From Gammaproteobacteria bacterium (GTDB lineage: Bacteria; Pseudomonadota; Gammaproteobacteria; Pseudomonadales; UBA5518): a stretch of DNA of 64,000 nucleotides. Within the stretch, counting starts at the first letter, position 1, and the number at the start of each line of letters is the position of its first letter. Shown piece after piece: positions 47,946-56,251 of this stretch. The notes under the pieces are model-generated. The model worked only from the letters and a program-made list of their open reading frames with translations, had not been told where the DNA came from and ran no database searches. The position numbers and the translations under genes were made by a program. The DNA lies in contig JADKDK010000007.1 of assembly GCA_016718385.1 (NCBI GenBank), positions 186,001 through 250,000 on the forward strand. Reading direction: 5' to 3'.

Positions 47946-49702
47946 TGGCGGAGGTGTTGCGCCGCTACCCCCGGCAGAGCGTCGTGATGCTGCTCGCGCT
48001 GCTCTGCGCGGGTCTCGCCGAGGGGCTGAGCCTGGGCAGCCTGGCGCCGATGCTCGGCGTGGCGGTCGGAGGCGGCGCGGGCGGCGGTGCCGCGCTCGCG
48101 GATGCGGGCACGCTCCCGCCCGCGCTCCTGCACTGGCTCGACGGGCTGGGCTTCGCGGCGCGCATCGGCACCCTGCTCGGCATCATCGTGGGCGGACTGA
48201 CGCTCAAGAACCTCCTGTTGCTGTGCGCCAACCGCCAGGTGGGCCTGGCTTCGGCGCGCTTCGCCACGGACCTGCGTCTCGGGCTGCTCGGCGCGGTGCT
48301 GCGGGGGCGCTGGGATTATTTCGTGCACCAGCCGGTCGGGCGGCTGAGCAACGCGCTCGCGACCGAGGTGCAGCGCTCGGCGACGGCCGTCGTCGACGGT
48401 TCCCGCGCGCTGACCTTCCTGATCCAGGCGCTGATCTATGCCGGGGTCGCGCTGGCGGTATCGTGGCGCGCGACGCTGGTGTGCGTGGGCGTGGGCGTGC
48501 TCGTGCTCGGCCTCACCAGCCTGCTCGTGCGCGCCGCGCGCCGCTCGGGGAGCAACCAGACGCTGCGCCTGCGCGCGCTGGTGACCCGGCTCACCGATGC
48601 GTTGCAGTCCGTGAAGGCGTTGAAGGCGATGTCGCGCGAGCACCTCGTCGTGTCGGTGCTGTCGGCGGAGACGACGCGTCTCGACGCGGCCCTGCGCGCC
48701 CAGGTCGCGAGCACGGCGGCGCTCGCCGCGGCGCAGGAGCAGATGTTCGCCGTGGCGATCGGGCTGGGCATGTTCGTGGCGCTGGTGTACGTCGGCATGC
48801 CCTTCGCCACGGTGCTGGTGCTGGTGCTGGTGCTGGGGCGCATGCTGTCGCAGTGCGGAAAGGTGCAGAAGGAGTACCAGCGACTGGTCATCGGCGAGAG
48901 CGCCTACGCGGCCATCGTCGAGGCGCTGGCGGAGGCGCGCCGTGCCGAGGAGGCCCCGGGCGGGACGCGCGAGCCGACGCTGGAGCGCGGCATACGCATC
49001 GAGGCGCTGCGCTTCGCGCGCGGCACGCGCGAACTCTTCGAGGGCATCACGCTCGAGATCCGCGCCGGCTCGCTCACGACGCTCACCGGAGCTTCCGGCT
49101 GCGGCAAGACCACGCTGGTGGACATGATCATCGGGCTGGTGCGCCCGTGCGCGGGTCGCATCACGGTCGATGACGTGGCGCTCGGGGAACTGGACCTGCG
49201 CGCGTGGCGGCACATGATCGGCTACGTGCCGCAGGAGAACCTGCTGCTGCACGACACGATCCTCGACAACGTCACGCTCGGTGATCCCGCGCTCGGCGCC
49301 GCCGATGCCGAGCGCGCACTGCGCGAGGCCGGCGCCTGGGATTTCGTGGCGGCGCTGCCCGATGGCGTGCGGCACGTCGTGGGCGAGCGCGGGGGCACGC
49401 TCTCCGGTGGCCAGCGCCAGCGCATCATGATCGCCCGCGCCCTGGTAAACCGTCCGCGCCTGCTCGTGCTGGACGAGGCGACCAGCGCGCTCGACGCCGA
49501 GGCCGAGGCGGCCATCTGCGCCACCCTGGCGCGCCTGCGCGGGCGGCTGACGATCGTCGCGATCACGCATCGCGAGGCGATGGCGCGGATCGCCGATCGC
49601 GTCTACCGCCTCGACGCCATGGTGCACGCCGCGCGCGAGGGCGGCGCAGTGCAATTGCTGCGGCCCGCAAATGCGCCATATTCCCTTGCCGCCTCGTCCT
49701 GA
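47936..49702 (+). CDS. MsbA-like ABC exporter (fused permease-ATPase)
   Basis: A 588-residue half-transporter. Six membrane helices span about 10-310, the ATPase domain has Walker A GASGCGKTT near 384-392, signature LSGGQ near 490, and LLVLDEATSALD. It functions as a homodimer, flipping amphipathic or lipid substrates. ATG at 47936 has a GGGGAG site inside the acyltransferase gene. The overlap suggests the exporter moves the acyltransferase's lipid product. Differences from true MsbA and the absence of lpxK nearby leave the substrate open. Confidence 0.92.
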   Translation: MRLMAEVLRRYPRQSVVMLLALLCAGLAEGLSLGSLAPMLGVAVGGGAGGGAALADAGTLPPALLHWLDGLGFAARIGTLLGIIVGGLTLKNLLLLCANRQVGLASARFATDLRLGLLGAVLRGRWDYFVHQPVGRLSNALATEVQRSATAVVDGSRALTFLIQALIYAGVALAVSWRATLVCVGVGVLVLGLTSLLVRAARRSGSNQTLRLRALVTRLTDALQSVKALKAMSREHLVVSVLSAETTRLDAALRAQVASTAALAAAQEQMFAVAIGLGMFVALVYVGMPFATVLVLVLVLGRMLSQCGKVQKEYQRLVIGESAYAAIVEALAEARRAEEAPGGTREPTLERGIRIEALRFARGTRELFEGITLEIRAGSLTTLTGASGCGKTTLVDMIIGLVRPCAGRITVDDVALGELDLRAWRHMIGYVPQENLLLHDTILDNVTLGDPALGAADAERALREAGAWDFVAALPDGVRHVVGERGGTLSGGQRQRIMIARALVNRPRLLVLDEATSALDAEAEAAICATLARLRGRLTIVAITHREAMARIADRVYRLDAMVHAAREGGAVQLLRPANAPYSLAASS

Positions 49703-49750
49703 TCGGCGGCTAAATAGCGGCCGGTTTCATGGGCGAATGCGGGTCAAGCC

Positions 49751-50329
49751 ATGCTCGAGCACGCGCTGGAGACGGGACGCATCGGGGTCTGCGTGAAGGA
49801 CCGCGACCGGCGCGTGCTGACGCAGAACGCGAGCTGTCGCGAGATCTGCGGCGACCGCCAGGGCGAGATCTGCGAGGACGGCTGCATGCGCCTGCACGAG
49901 GCCGACGCCGGCCGGCAGTGGCAGGACCGGGGATGCAGCGCCTACCGCAACAGTGCGATGCACGGCGGCTCGTACGACGTGGCGCTGGTGTGCAGCGCCG
50001 AGCGCATCATCACGTTCCTGCAGCCGCTGGAGGACGTTTATGCCTCCGCGATCGCGCATTACGCCGACAAGGGCCTCACGCGACGCGAACACGAGATAGT
50101 CGGTTTGCTGATCCGCGGCCGCAGCAATGCCGAACTCTGTGCCGGGCTCGGGATCACGCGCGCCACGCTGCGCACGCACCTGAACAGGATCTACGCCAAG
50201 CTGCGCGACAGCGGCGCCCCCGTCGATTTCCTGCCGCGCCACCGTCTCGCGCTGACGCGGCCCGGTGGTCCGGCTTCCGTGGGTCCGGCTTCCGTGGGTC
50301 CGGCTTCAGCCGGACACCCGTCCGGATAA
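49751..50329 (+). CDS. LuxR-type response regulator with Cys-rich PAS-like sensor domain
   Basis: A 192-residue regulator. The C-terminal LuxR HTH (about 110-160) reads LTRREHEIVGLLIRGRSN then TLRTHLNRIYAKLRDSG. The N-terminal ~100 residues are PAS-like and contain seven cysteines (14, 29, 33, 41, 45, 62, 81), including C29-x3-C33-x7-C41-x3-C45, which could hold a metal or Fe-S redox sensor. There is no phospho-acceptor domain. The last ~18 residues (PASVGPASVGPASAG repeats) and the TAA stop are encoded by a REP element, so the tail is repeat-derived. Confidence 0.82.
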   Translation: MLEHALETGRIGVCVKDRDRRVLTQNASCREICGDRQGEICEDGCMRLHEADAGRQWQDRGCSAYRNSAMHGGSYDVALVCSAERIITFLQPLEDVYASAIAHYADKGLTRREHEIVGLLIRGRSNAELCAGLGITRATLRTHLNRIYAKLRDSGAPVDFLPRHRLALTRPGGPASVGPASVGPASAGHPSG

Positions 50330-50341
50330 ATCCGGACCTAC
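50265..50341. repeat. REP family A with tandem 15-mers, overlapping two gene ends (copy 3)
   Basis: Two extra partial units (GTGGTCCGGCTTCC at about 50265, GTGGGTCCGGCTTCC at 50279) precede a full pair at 50294-50341 with GTGG and, inverted, GTAG tetranucleotides. The TAA at 50327-50329 ends the LuxR gene, and the CTA at 50338-50340 is the TAG stop of the converging gene. Both stops are therefore repeat bases. Confidence 0.88.
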
Positions 50342-51009
50342 ACGCCCGTTTCGGCGCGCAGCCTGGCCAGACGTTCACGTTGCTCGTCGGCGTCGGGGAC
50401 GGCGAGGGCCGCTGCGGTCTCCGGGCTGTGTTCCGGCGCCGGCAGCTGCAGCACCTCGCCCGCCACGATGCGATCGCACACCGCGCGGTAGCGCTTCTCG
50501 AACACCGCGAATGCCTTGGCCTCCGGCGTGGATGCCAGGTAGAACCAGCCCGCCTCGCGCCCGGCATGGAACACCGCCGGATGGCTCCAGCGCGCCGCCT
50601 GCTTCGGTTCGGGCGCCAGGCAGGCCTCGCGATAGGCCGCGTGCGCATCGGGCAGGCCCTGCGCAGCCAGCGTCGCCTCGCGGCAGCACTCGAGCATGCG
50701 GTGCAGTGTCGGCAGGTATTCCGAGGTCTCGATGCAGCGGCGTGCGCCCAGCAGGATGGCCTCGGTGCCGTGTCCGGCCAGGCTGTCGAGCCACAGCCGC
50801 TTGACCTGGCTCAGCTGCCCGGCGTCGCCGTAGGCGCTGTAGTACTGGTTGTGGTAGTTCAGGCGAAACAGCGCGAAGACCTGGTTGATCGCATCGACCA
50901 GCGCCGGGTCGCGGCGCGGCTCAGTCGGCCCAGCTCCGGTCCGTGAGGTCCTCGGCGAGGCTTCGAGATCGCGTATTGCCCGTTCCACCAGGTCTTTGCC
51001 GTGTTCCAT
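50338..51009 (-). CDS. Replication protein P-like helicase-loader family protein
   Basis: A 223-residue protein resembling the phage lambda P / replication protein P family found in phages and some gammaproteobacterial chromosomes: ALVDAINQVFALFRLNYHNQYYSAYGDA, then TEAILLGARRCIETSEYLPTLHRMLECCREA and EACLAPEPKQAARWSHPAVFHAG. In lambda, P loads DnaB helicase. Here it overlaps the DnaT-like gene by 89 bases, and the pair is convergent to no phage genes. The stop codon lies in a REP element. The assignment is from recognised pattern, not tested. Confidence 0.75.
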   Translation of the reverse strand: MEHGKDLVERAIRDLEASPRTSRTGAGPTEPRRDPALVDAINQVFALFRLNYHNQYYSAYGDAGQLSQVKRLWLDSLAGHGTEAILLGARRCIETSEYLPTLHRMLECCREATLAAQGLPDAHAAYREACLAPEPKQAARWSHPAVFHAGREAGWFYLASTPEAKAFAVFEKRYRAVCDRIVAGEVLQLPAPEHSPETAAALAVPDADEQRERLARLRAETGV

Positions 51010-52027
51010 GAGTCTGCTCCGCGGTGTCGCCCGCTCGGTGGCTGCGCGCCCAATGATACTTCACGTGCTGCAGGAACTTGCTGTTCCACGAGGGATAGAC
51101 CGCGCCCGAATCGGTCCAGAACATCAGGAATTCCGGCAGCAGCGCGCGCGCGAAGGCGGCGTCGATGTTGGCCATGCGCAGGATGTCGTAGACGTCCGCC
51201 GCCGGCTCCCAGTTGGCCGGTATGCGCCGCGGCTCGCTGTCGAGGTCCATGGTCTGGGTGTAGCGCGCCCACTGGCGCTTCACGTGCGTCACGAAGCGCG
51301 AGTTCCAGGTGCGCGAGGCCTCGCGCCGTTCGGTCCAGTACAGCACGAACTCCGGCACCGCGTCCTCGATGAAGTGGCGGCTGACGCCGGCGCGCACGAG
51401 GATTTCCATCGCATCGGGCCCCGGCTCCCAGTCGGCGCCGATCGGGCGCGGCACGTCCTCCTGCACCTCGGTGTTGGCCTCCTGTTCGCGCCAGCGCCGG
51501 ATCACGTGGGCGCGGAACTTCGCGTTCCACGAGAACGCCGGCTCGCCACGGTCGGACCAGTACAGCACGAACTCGTCGAGCTGCGCCTCGGCGAAGGCGC
51601 GCGGGATGCCGTGCAGCGCGATCTGGCGCAGCACCTCCTCGTCGGGCTGCCAGCGCGTGGCGATCAGCGCCTTGCCGCCGCCGGGCCGGGTCTCGGCGGG
51701 CCTCGGCGCGCGCGCGGCCGGCGCCGCGGCGGGCTCCTCCAGCGCGAAGCGCAGGCAGTGCGTCTGCTCCAGCGGCGGCGAATCGATCGCCAGCACGCCC
51801 TTGTCGCGCAGGCTGGCGCTGATGCGCTGGCAGTCGCGCTCGCTCCAGAACGGCAGCAATCGCAGCAGCTCCTCCTTGTCGATCTCGTGCCAGCGCTGCC
51901 CGGGGCGCGCCCCGAACTGCGCGGCGTCGTGCAGCAGCTGCAGCATCACGGCCTCCTCGAGGCCGATGGTGGCGGCCAGCGTCGGGGAGATGAGCAGCGT
52001 GCGTTCGTGGATGAGACTCGATGCCAT
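50921..52027 (-). CDS. DnaT-like protein with three tandem DnaT domains
   Basis: A 368-residue protein. A winged-helix-like N-terminal part (about 1-95, HERTLLISPTLAATIGLEEAVM) is followed by three copies of a ~55-residue DnaT-type ssDNA-binding domain at about 125-179, 199-253 and 272-326. Each has W-x-P near the start, E/DF(V/L)(L/M)(Y/F)W in the middle and WN(A/S)(K/R)F..HV at the end. E. coli DnaT, a primosome protein, has one. The P-like gene overlaps it downstream, so a DnaT/loader primosome pair is likely. Divergent from radA with ~114 bases between. Confidence 0.85.
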   Translation of the reverse strand: MASSLIHERTLLISPTLAATIGLEEAVMLQLLHDAAQFGARPGQRWHEIDKEELLRLLPFWSERDCQRISASLRDKGVLAIDSPPLEQTHCLRFALEEPAAAPAARAPRPAETRPGGGKALIATRWQPDEEVLRQIALHGIPRAFAEAQLDEFVLYWSDRGEPAFSWNAKFRAHVIRRWREQEANTEVQEDVPRPIGADWEPGPDAMEILVRAGVSRHFIEDAVPEFVLYWTERREASRTWNSRFVTHVKRQWARYTQTMDLDSEPRRIPANWEPAADVYDILRMANIDAAFARALLPEFLMFWTDSGAVYPSWNSKFLQHVKYHWARSHRAGDTAEQTHGTRQRPGGTGNTRSRSLAEDLTDRSWAD

Positions 52028-52141
52028 GGACGGGATTCGGGATCTGCGCCGGCGCGGCGCGCCCGGGACTTGGTGTGCAGGCGTCGGCCCTGCCACAATC
52101 GGGCGCTGAGGTTGAACGGTCGCCAAGCGTAAGGATCGGGC

Positions 52142-53506
52142 GTGGCAAAGTCCAGAGTGGTTTACGTCTGCCAGGATTGCGGTTCCGAGCAGACCAAATG
52201 GGCGGGCCAGTGCCCCGATTGCGGGGCCTGGAACACGCTCAGCCAGTTCGTCGAGGCGGGGGCCGCGCGCGGCCTCGGCGGTGCGCGCCGCGGCGGTTAT
52301 GCCGGCGCGGTGGCCGAGCTGCAGACGCTGGACCAGATCGACCTGGCGGAAGTGCCGCGCTTCTCCACCGGCTACAGCGAGTTCGACCGCGTGCTCGGCG
52401 GCGGCGTGGTGCCGGGCTCGGTGAACCTGGTCGGCGGCCAGCCCGGTGCGGGCAAGAGCACGCTGCTGCTGCAGGTGATGTGCGCGCTGTCGCAGCAGAT
52501 GGAGACGCTCTACGTCACCGGCGAGGAGTCGCTGCAGCAGGTGGCGCTGCGCGCGCACCGCCTCGGGCTGCCCACCGACAAGCTGAAGATGCTCGCCGAG
52601 ACCAGCGTGGAATCCATCCTGGCCACGGCGGCCAAGCTCGCGCCGCGCGTGATGGTGATCGACTCGGTGCAGGTGGTGCATTGCGAGGACGTGCCCTCGG
52701 CGCCCGGCGGCGTGGCGCAGGTGCGCGAGAGCGCGGCGCAGTTCACGCGCTTCGCCAAGGCCGGCGGGGCGGCGATGTTCCTGGTCGGTCACGTCACCAA
52801 GGACGGCACGCTCGCGGGCCCCAAGGTGCTGGAGCACATCATCGACTGCTCGATCATGCTCGAGGATGAGGGCGACAGCCGCTTCCGCTCGCTGCGCGCG
52901 GGCAAGAACCGCTTCGGCGCGGTGAACGAGCTCGGCGTGTTCGCGATGACCGACCGCGGCATGCGCGAGGTGCGCAACCCCTCGGCGATCTTCCTCTCGC
53001 GCGGTGCCGACATCTCGCCGGGCAGCGTGGTGATGGTGGTGTGGGAGGGCACGCGGCCGCTGCTGGTGGAGATCCAGGCGCTGGTCGACGAGAGCATGGG
53101 CAGCAACCCGCGCCGCGTGGCGGTGGGCGTGGACCAGAACCGGCTGTCGATGCTGCTCGCGGTGCTGCACCGCCACGGCGGCCTGCAGCTCGGCGACCAG
53201 GACGTCTTCGCCAACGTGGTGGGCGGCATCAAGGTGGCCGAGACCAGCGCCGACCTCGCGCTGCTGCTGGCGATAGTCTCCAGCTACCGCGACCGCAGCA
53301 TCGACGCGGGGCTGGTCAGCTTCGGCGAGGTGGGATTGTCGGGCGAGATCCGTCCCGTGCCGAGCGGCGGCGAGCGCCTGCTCGAGGCCGCCAAGCACGG
53401 TTTCCGCCGTGCCATCGTGCCGGCGGCCAACGTGCCGCGCAAACCCGTCGAGGGCATGGACGTCGTGGGCGTCAGCAGCCTCGCGCAGGCGCTGGATGCG
53501 CTGTGA
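52142..53506 (+). CDS. radA: DNA repair protein RadA
   Basis: A 454-residue protein with the full RadA layout: N-terminal zinc finger C10-x2-C13 and C24-x2-C27, RecA-like ATPase with Walker A GGQPGAGKST near 97-106, the RadA-specific KNRFG motif (KNRFGAVNE, about 255), and a C-terminal Lon-type domain (VGEVGLSGEIRPV form: FGEVGLSGEIRPVPSGGERL). It drives branch migration in recombination. Start is GTG at 52142, which begins AKSRVVYVCQDCG, the normal N-terminus. Divergent from the DnaT-like gene. Confidence 0.97.
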   Translation: MAKSRVVYVCQDCGSEQTKWAGQCPDCGAWNTLSQFVEAGAARGLGGARRGGYAGAVAELQTLDQIDLAEVPRFSTGYSEFDRVLGGGVVPGSVNLVGGQPGAGKSTLLLQVMCALSQQMETLYVTGEESLQQVALRAHRLGLPTDKLKMLAETSVESILATAAKLAPRVMVIDSVQVVHCEDVPSAPGGVAQVRESAAQFTRFAKAGGAAMFLVGHVTKDGTLAGPKVLEHIIDCSIMLEDEGDSRFRSLRAGKNRFGAVNELGVFAMTDRGMREVRNPSAIFLSRGADISPGSVVMVVWEGTRPLLVEIQALVDESMGSNPRRVAVGVDQNRLSMLLAVLHRHGGLQLGDQDVFANVVGGIKVAETSADLALLLAIVSSYRDRSIDAGLVSFGEVGLSGEIRPVPSGGERLLEAAKHGFRRAIVPAANVPRKPVEGMDVVGVSSLAQALDAL

Positions 53507-53513
53507 CCGTGGG

Positions 53514-54224
53514 TTACGCGAAGATCTCCTCGAGGAAATCCACCAGCGCCCGCCACGAGCGGCGCTCGGCGCCGGCGTTGTAGACCGTGCCGAAGCCGGG
53601 ATCGTTCGCCTCGGGCACCGTGAAGGCGTGCAGCACGCCGCCGTAGGCGTGCAGCTGCCAGTCGACGCCGGCGTCGCTCATCTCCTTGCCGAAGGCCACC
53701 ACCTGCTCGGGCGGCACCATCGGGTCGGCATAGCCGTGCAGCGCCAGCACCCTGGCCTTGATCGGTCGCGGGTCCAGGCCGTTGGGCAGCAACAGGCCGT
53801 GGAAGGAGATCGCGCCGCGGATATCGGCGCCGCTGCGCGCCAGGTCCAGCGCGCACAGCCCGCCGAAGCAGTAGCCCATGATCGCAATGCGATCCGGGTC
53901 CACGCCCGGCTGCGCGCGCAGCGTCTGCAGTCCGGCCAGCAGGCGATCGCGCAGCAGCGCGCGGTCTGCCATGAAGGGTCCGATCAGATTCGAGTTCTCC
54001 TCGTTGTTCGCTCCGAGCACACCCTTGCCGTAGTTGTCGAGCGCGAAGGCGGCGTAACCGAGCTCCGCGAGGGCCTTCGCCCTGGCGATCGCGAAGTCGT
54101 CGCGCCCGGCCCAGGCGTGGGAGACGAGCACCGCCGGGCGTCGCTCCCCGGCCCTGGCGGGGTTGGCAAGGAAGCCTTCCAGCACGGTGCCGGCATGGCT
54201 GTATTCGATGAATTGCTGCTGCAT
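53514..54224 (-). CDS. Dienelactone hydrolase family protein
   Basis: A 236-residue alpha/beta hydrolase of the DLH family. The nucleophile is Cys119 in GYCFGG, an acid follows in LHGYADPMVPPEQ, and a His lies in YGGVLHAFTVPEAND, the DLH triad C-D-H. LVSHAWAGRDDFAIARAKALAELGY and ALDNYGKGVLG are typical for bacterial homologues of unknown substrate. It ends 7 bases from the convergent radA stop and starts 16 bases from the small gene upstream, probably co-transcribed with it. Confidence 0.92.
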   Translation of the reverse strand: MQQQFIEYSHAGTVLEGFLANPARAGERRPAVLVSHAWAGRDDFAIARAKALAELGYAAFALDNYGKGVLGANNEENSNLIGPFMADRALLRDRLLAGLQTLRAQPGVDPDRIAIMGYCFGGLCALDLARSGADIRGAISFHGLLLPNGLDPRPIKARVLALHGYADPMVPPEQVVAFGKEMSDAGVDWQLHAYGGVLHAFTVPEANDPGFGTVYNAGAERRSWRALVDFLEEIFA

Positions 54225-54240
54225 CGCGGAACCTCCTCGC

Positions 54241-54603
54241 TCAATGGCCGCGGATCTTGGACTGGGTCTTCTCGGGATGGCCCTCGAGGTGGCGCACGCG
54301 GTGCTGGGCCGACTCGGCGAATCGCTCCAGGATTGCCTTCAGGTCCGAGCCCGCGGCGACCTTCGCGTAGCCGGCATCGGCCTGCAGGCGCGAGCTGACC
54401 GTGAAACCCTGGCCGTCACGCGACAGCGCCACGTCCTCGTAGTGCACCTTCACGGCCTCGCCGAGTGCCTTGCCCAGCAGTTCCTGGGCCGTGTAACTGA
54501 AAAACTTCTTCGCGTCCTCCGACGACTCGGCGTGGTTCAGGCTGTTGCGCAGCTTGGGCGCAAGCTCGTGCTCTACGCGCGAAAACGAGATGAAGTCTGT
54601 CAT
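54241..54603 (-). CDS. Conserved-looking small hypothetical protein
   Basis: A 120-residue, charged, mainly helical soluble protein (MTDFISFSRVEHELAPKLRN; ELLGKALGEAVKVHYEDVAL; SAQHRVRHLEGHPEKTQSKI). No signal peptide, membrane segment or metal motif. I do not recognise it. Its length, charge balance and position 16 bases before the dienelactone hydrolase gene support a real gene. It is divergent from pyruvate kinase with a 190-base gap. Confidence 0.7.
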   Translation of the reverse strand: MTDFISFSRVEHELAPKLRNSLNHAESSEDAKKFFSYTAQELLGKALGEAVKVHYEDVALSRDGQGFTVSSRLQADAGYAKVAAGSDLKAILERFAESAQHRVRHLEGHPEKTQSKIRGH

Positions 54604-54793
54604 CGAATGGGTACTCCCGGGCGGTGTGGCGCCCCGGACGGGGCGTGTCCCGGCATACTACCCTCGGCCGCCGGCGTGCGGCAAACCCGCGCGCAAAGGG
54701 CCTTGCAGCGGCCCGCAGGCGGCCCGGCGGGTAGTCGGGAGGCGCCCGGATTGCTGCTATGATGGCCCGCTTCAGGCACCCACCAGACATCCG

Positions 54794-56251
54794 ATGCGCA
54801 AGACCAAGATCATCTGCACCATAGGCCCCGCAACCGGCTCCTACGAGATGCTCGAGCGGCTCTACGCCGCCGGCATGAACGTCGTGCGGCTCAACATGTC
54901 GCACGGCGACCACGAGTCGCACGCGCGCGTGATCAAGGCCATACGCACGCTGAACCGCAAGGTGCGCTACACGGTGCCGGTGATGCTGGACACCCAGGGC
55001 CCCGAGATCCGCACCGGGCACCTCTCGGCGGAGCTCGACCTGCGCGAGGGCCAGGAGATCACCATCGTGGTGCGCGGTGCCGAGCACGTCGAGGAGAGCT
55101 CGATCCAGATCGACTACGCCGACATCATCAACGCGGTCGAGGTGGGCGACAGGATCACGGTCGACAACGGCCTGATCAACCTCGAGGTGCTGAGCAAGCA
55201 GGAGCGCGTGATGCGCTGCCGCGTGGTCGATGGCGGCTTCCTGAAGAGCAAGCGCCACGTGAACCTGCCCGGTATCCGGGTGAACCTGCCCGCGATCACC
55301 GAGAAGGACCGCCACGACATCCAGTTCGGCATGGAGCAGGAGGTGGACTACATCGCGCTCTCCTTCGTGCGCGAGGCCAAGGACGTGCGCGAGCTGCGCG
55401 AGTTTCTCGGCGAGAAGGCGAACAAGATCAAGATCATCGCCAAGATCGAGGACCAGGAGGGTGTACGCAACCTCGACGAGATCGTGCAGGAGGCCGACGG
55501 CATCATGGTCGCGCGCGGCGACCTCGGCGTGGAGGTGAACTTCTACGAGCTGCCGACCATCCAGCGGCGCATCGTGCGCACCTGCGCCGAGCAGGGCAAG
55601 CGCGTGATCGTCGCCACCCACCTGCTCGAATCCATGATCCAGAACCCGGTGCCCACGCGCGCCGAGGTCACCGACGTCGCCAACGCCGTCTACGAGGAAG
55701 CCGACGCGGTGATGCTCTCGGGCGAGACCACGATCGGCAAGTACCCGATCAAGTGCGTCGAGTACCTCGACCGCATCTGCCGCGCGGTGGAGCCGCACCG
55801 CGGGCTGCGCTTCACCGAGAAGCTCGTGCTCGCGGAGCAGAAGCAGAGCCTGGCGGCGAGCGCCGTCCATCTCGCGGAGCTCATTTCCGCGCGGGGTATC
55901 GTGGTGATCACGCGGCGCGGACGCATGGCCAATTACGTGACCAACTGCCACCCGCACACGTCCGTGATCTACGCGTTCACGAACGACTCGCGCACCCGCC
56001 GCCTGCTCGCGCTGAACCGCGGCGTCTGCGCCTACCGCAGCAACTTCAGCACCGATCCCGAGAAGACGCTCGCCAGCGCCTTCGCGATCCTGGTGCAGCG
56101 CGAGGGATTCCGCGCCGGCGACAAGGTCGTGGTGATCTCCGACATCCTCGAGGGCGCCGGCGTCGAGGCCATCCACGTGCGCGAGGTGCCCGCGCTCACC
56201 GCCATCGCGGCCGCCCTCGACACCCCGGACGACGAGCAGGACGCGCCATGA
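54794..56251 (+). CDS. pyk: Pyruvate kinase
   Basis: A 485-residue glycolytic enzyme converting phosphoenolpyruvate and ADP to pyruvate and ATP. The N-terminus is RKTKIICTIGPATGSYEML, with substrate- and K+-binding segments NMSHGDHESH and MLDTQGPEIRTGHL, the family signature with catalytic Lys in IKIIAKIEDQEGVRNL, and IMVARGDLGVE. The C-terminal domain with STDPEKTLASAF is complete. ATG at 54794 matches the conserved start. The stop overlaps apaG (ATGA). Confidence 0.97.
   Translation: MRKTKIICTIGPATGSYEMLERLYAAGMNVVRLNMSHGDHESHARVIKAIRTLNRKVRYTVPVMLDTQGPEIRTGHLSAELDLREGQEITIVVRGAEHVEESSIQIDYADIINAVEVGDRITVDNGLINLEVLSKQERVMRCRVVDGGFLKSKRHVNLPGIRVNLPAITEKDRHDIQFGMEQEVDYIALSFVREAKDVRELREFLGEKANKIKIIAKIEDQEGVRNLDEIVQEADGIMVARGDLGVEVNFYELPTIQRRIVRTCAEQGKRVIVATHLLESMIQNPVPTRAEVTDVANAVYEEADAVMLSGETTIGKYPIKCVEYLDRICRAVEPHRGLRFTEKLVLAEQKQSLAASAVHLAELISARGIVVITRRGRMANYVTNCHPHTSVIYAFTNDSRTRRLLALNRGVCAYRSNFSTDPEKTLASAFAILVQREGFRAGDKVVVISDILEGAGVEAIHVREVPALTAIAAALDTPDDEQDAP

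Noticed and set aside
47732..49654. A 640-codon minus-strand frame antisense to the ABC exporter
   Set aside because: Gln/His/Arg-rich shadow. The exporter on the plus strand has all ABC motifs.
50264..50341. Tandem repeats considered as a CRISPR array
   Set aside because: Units are contiguous, lack unique spacers of constant length and are self-complementary REP hairpins. No cas genes are present.
50338..52027. DnaT-like and P-like genes considered as a prophage remnant
   Set aside because: No integrase, structural, lysis or repressor genes nearby, and the flanks are ordinary chromosomal genes. A domesticated origin remains possible and is discussed as a finding.
54416..56176. A 586-codon minus-strand frame antisense to pyruvate kinase
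   Set aside because: Mirror of a highly conserved gene; its composition is His/Asp/Val-rich in a way typical of antisense frames.
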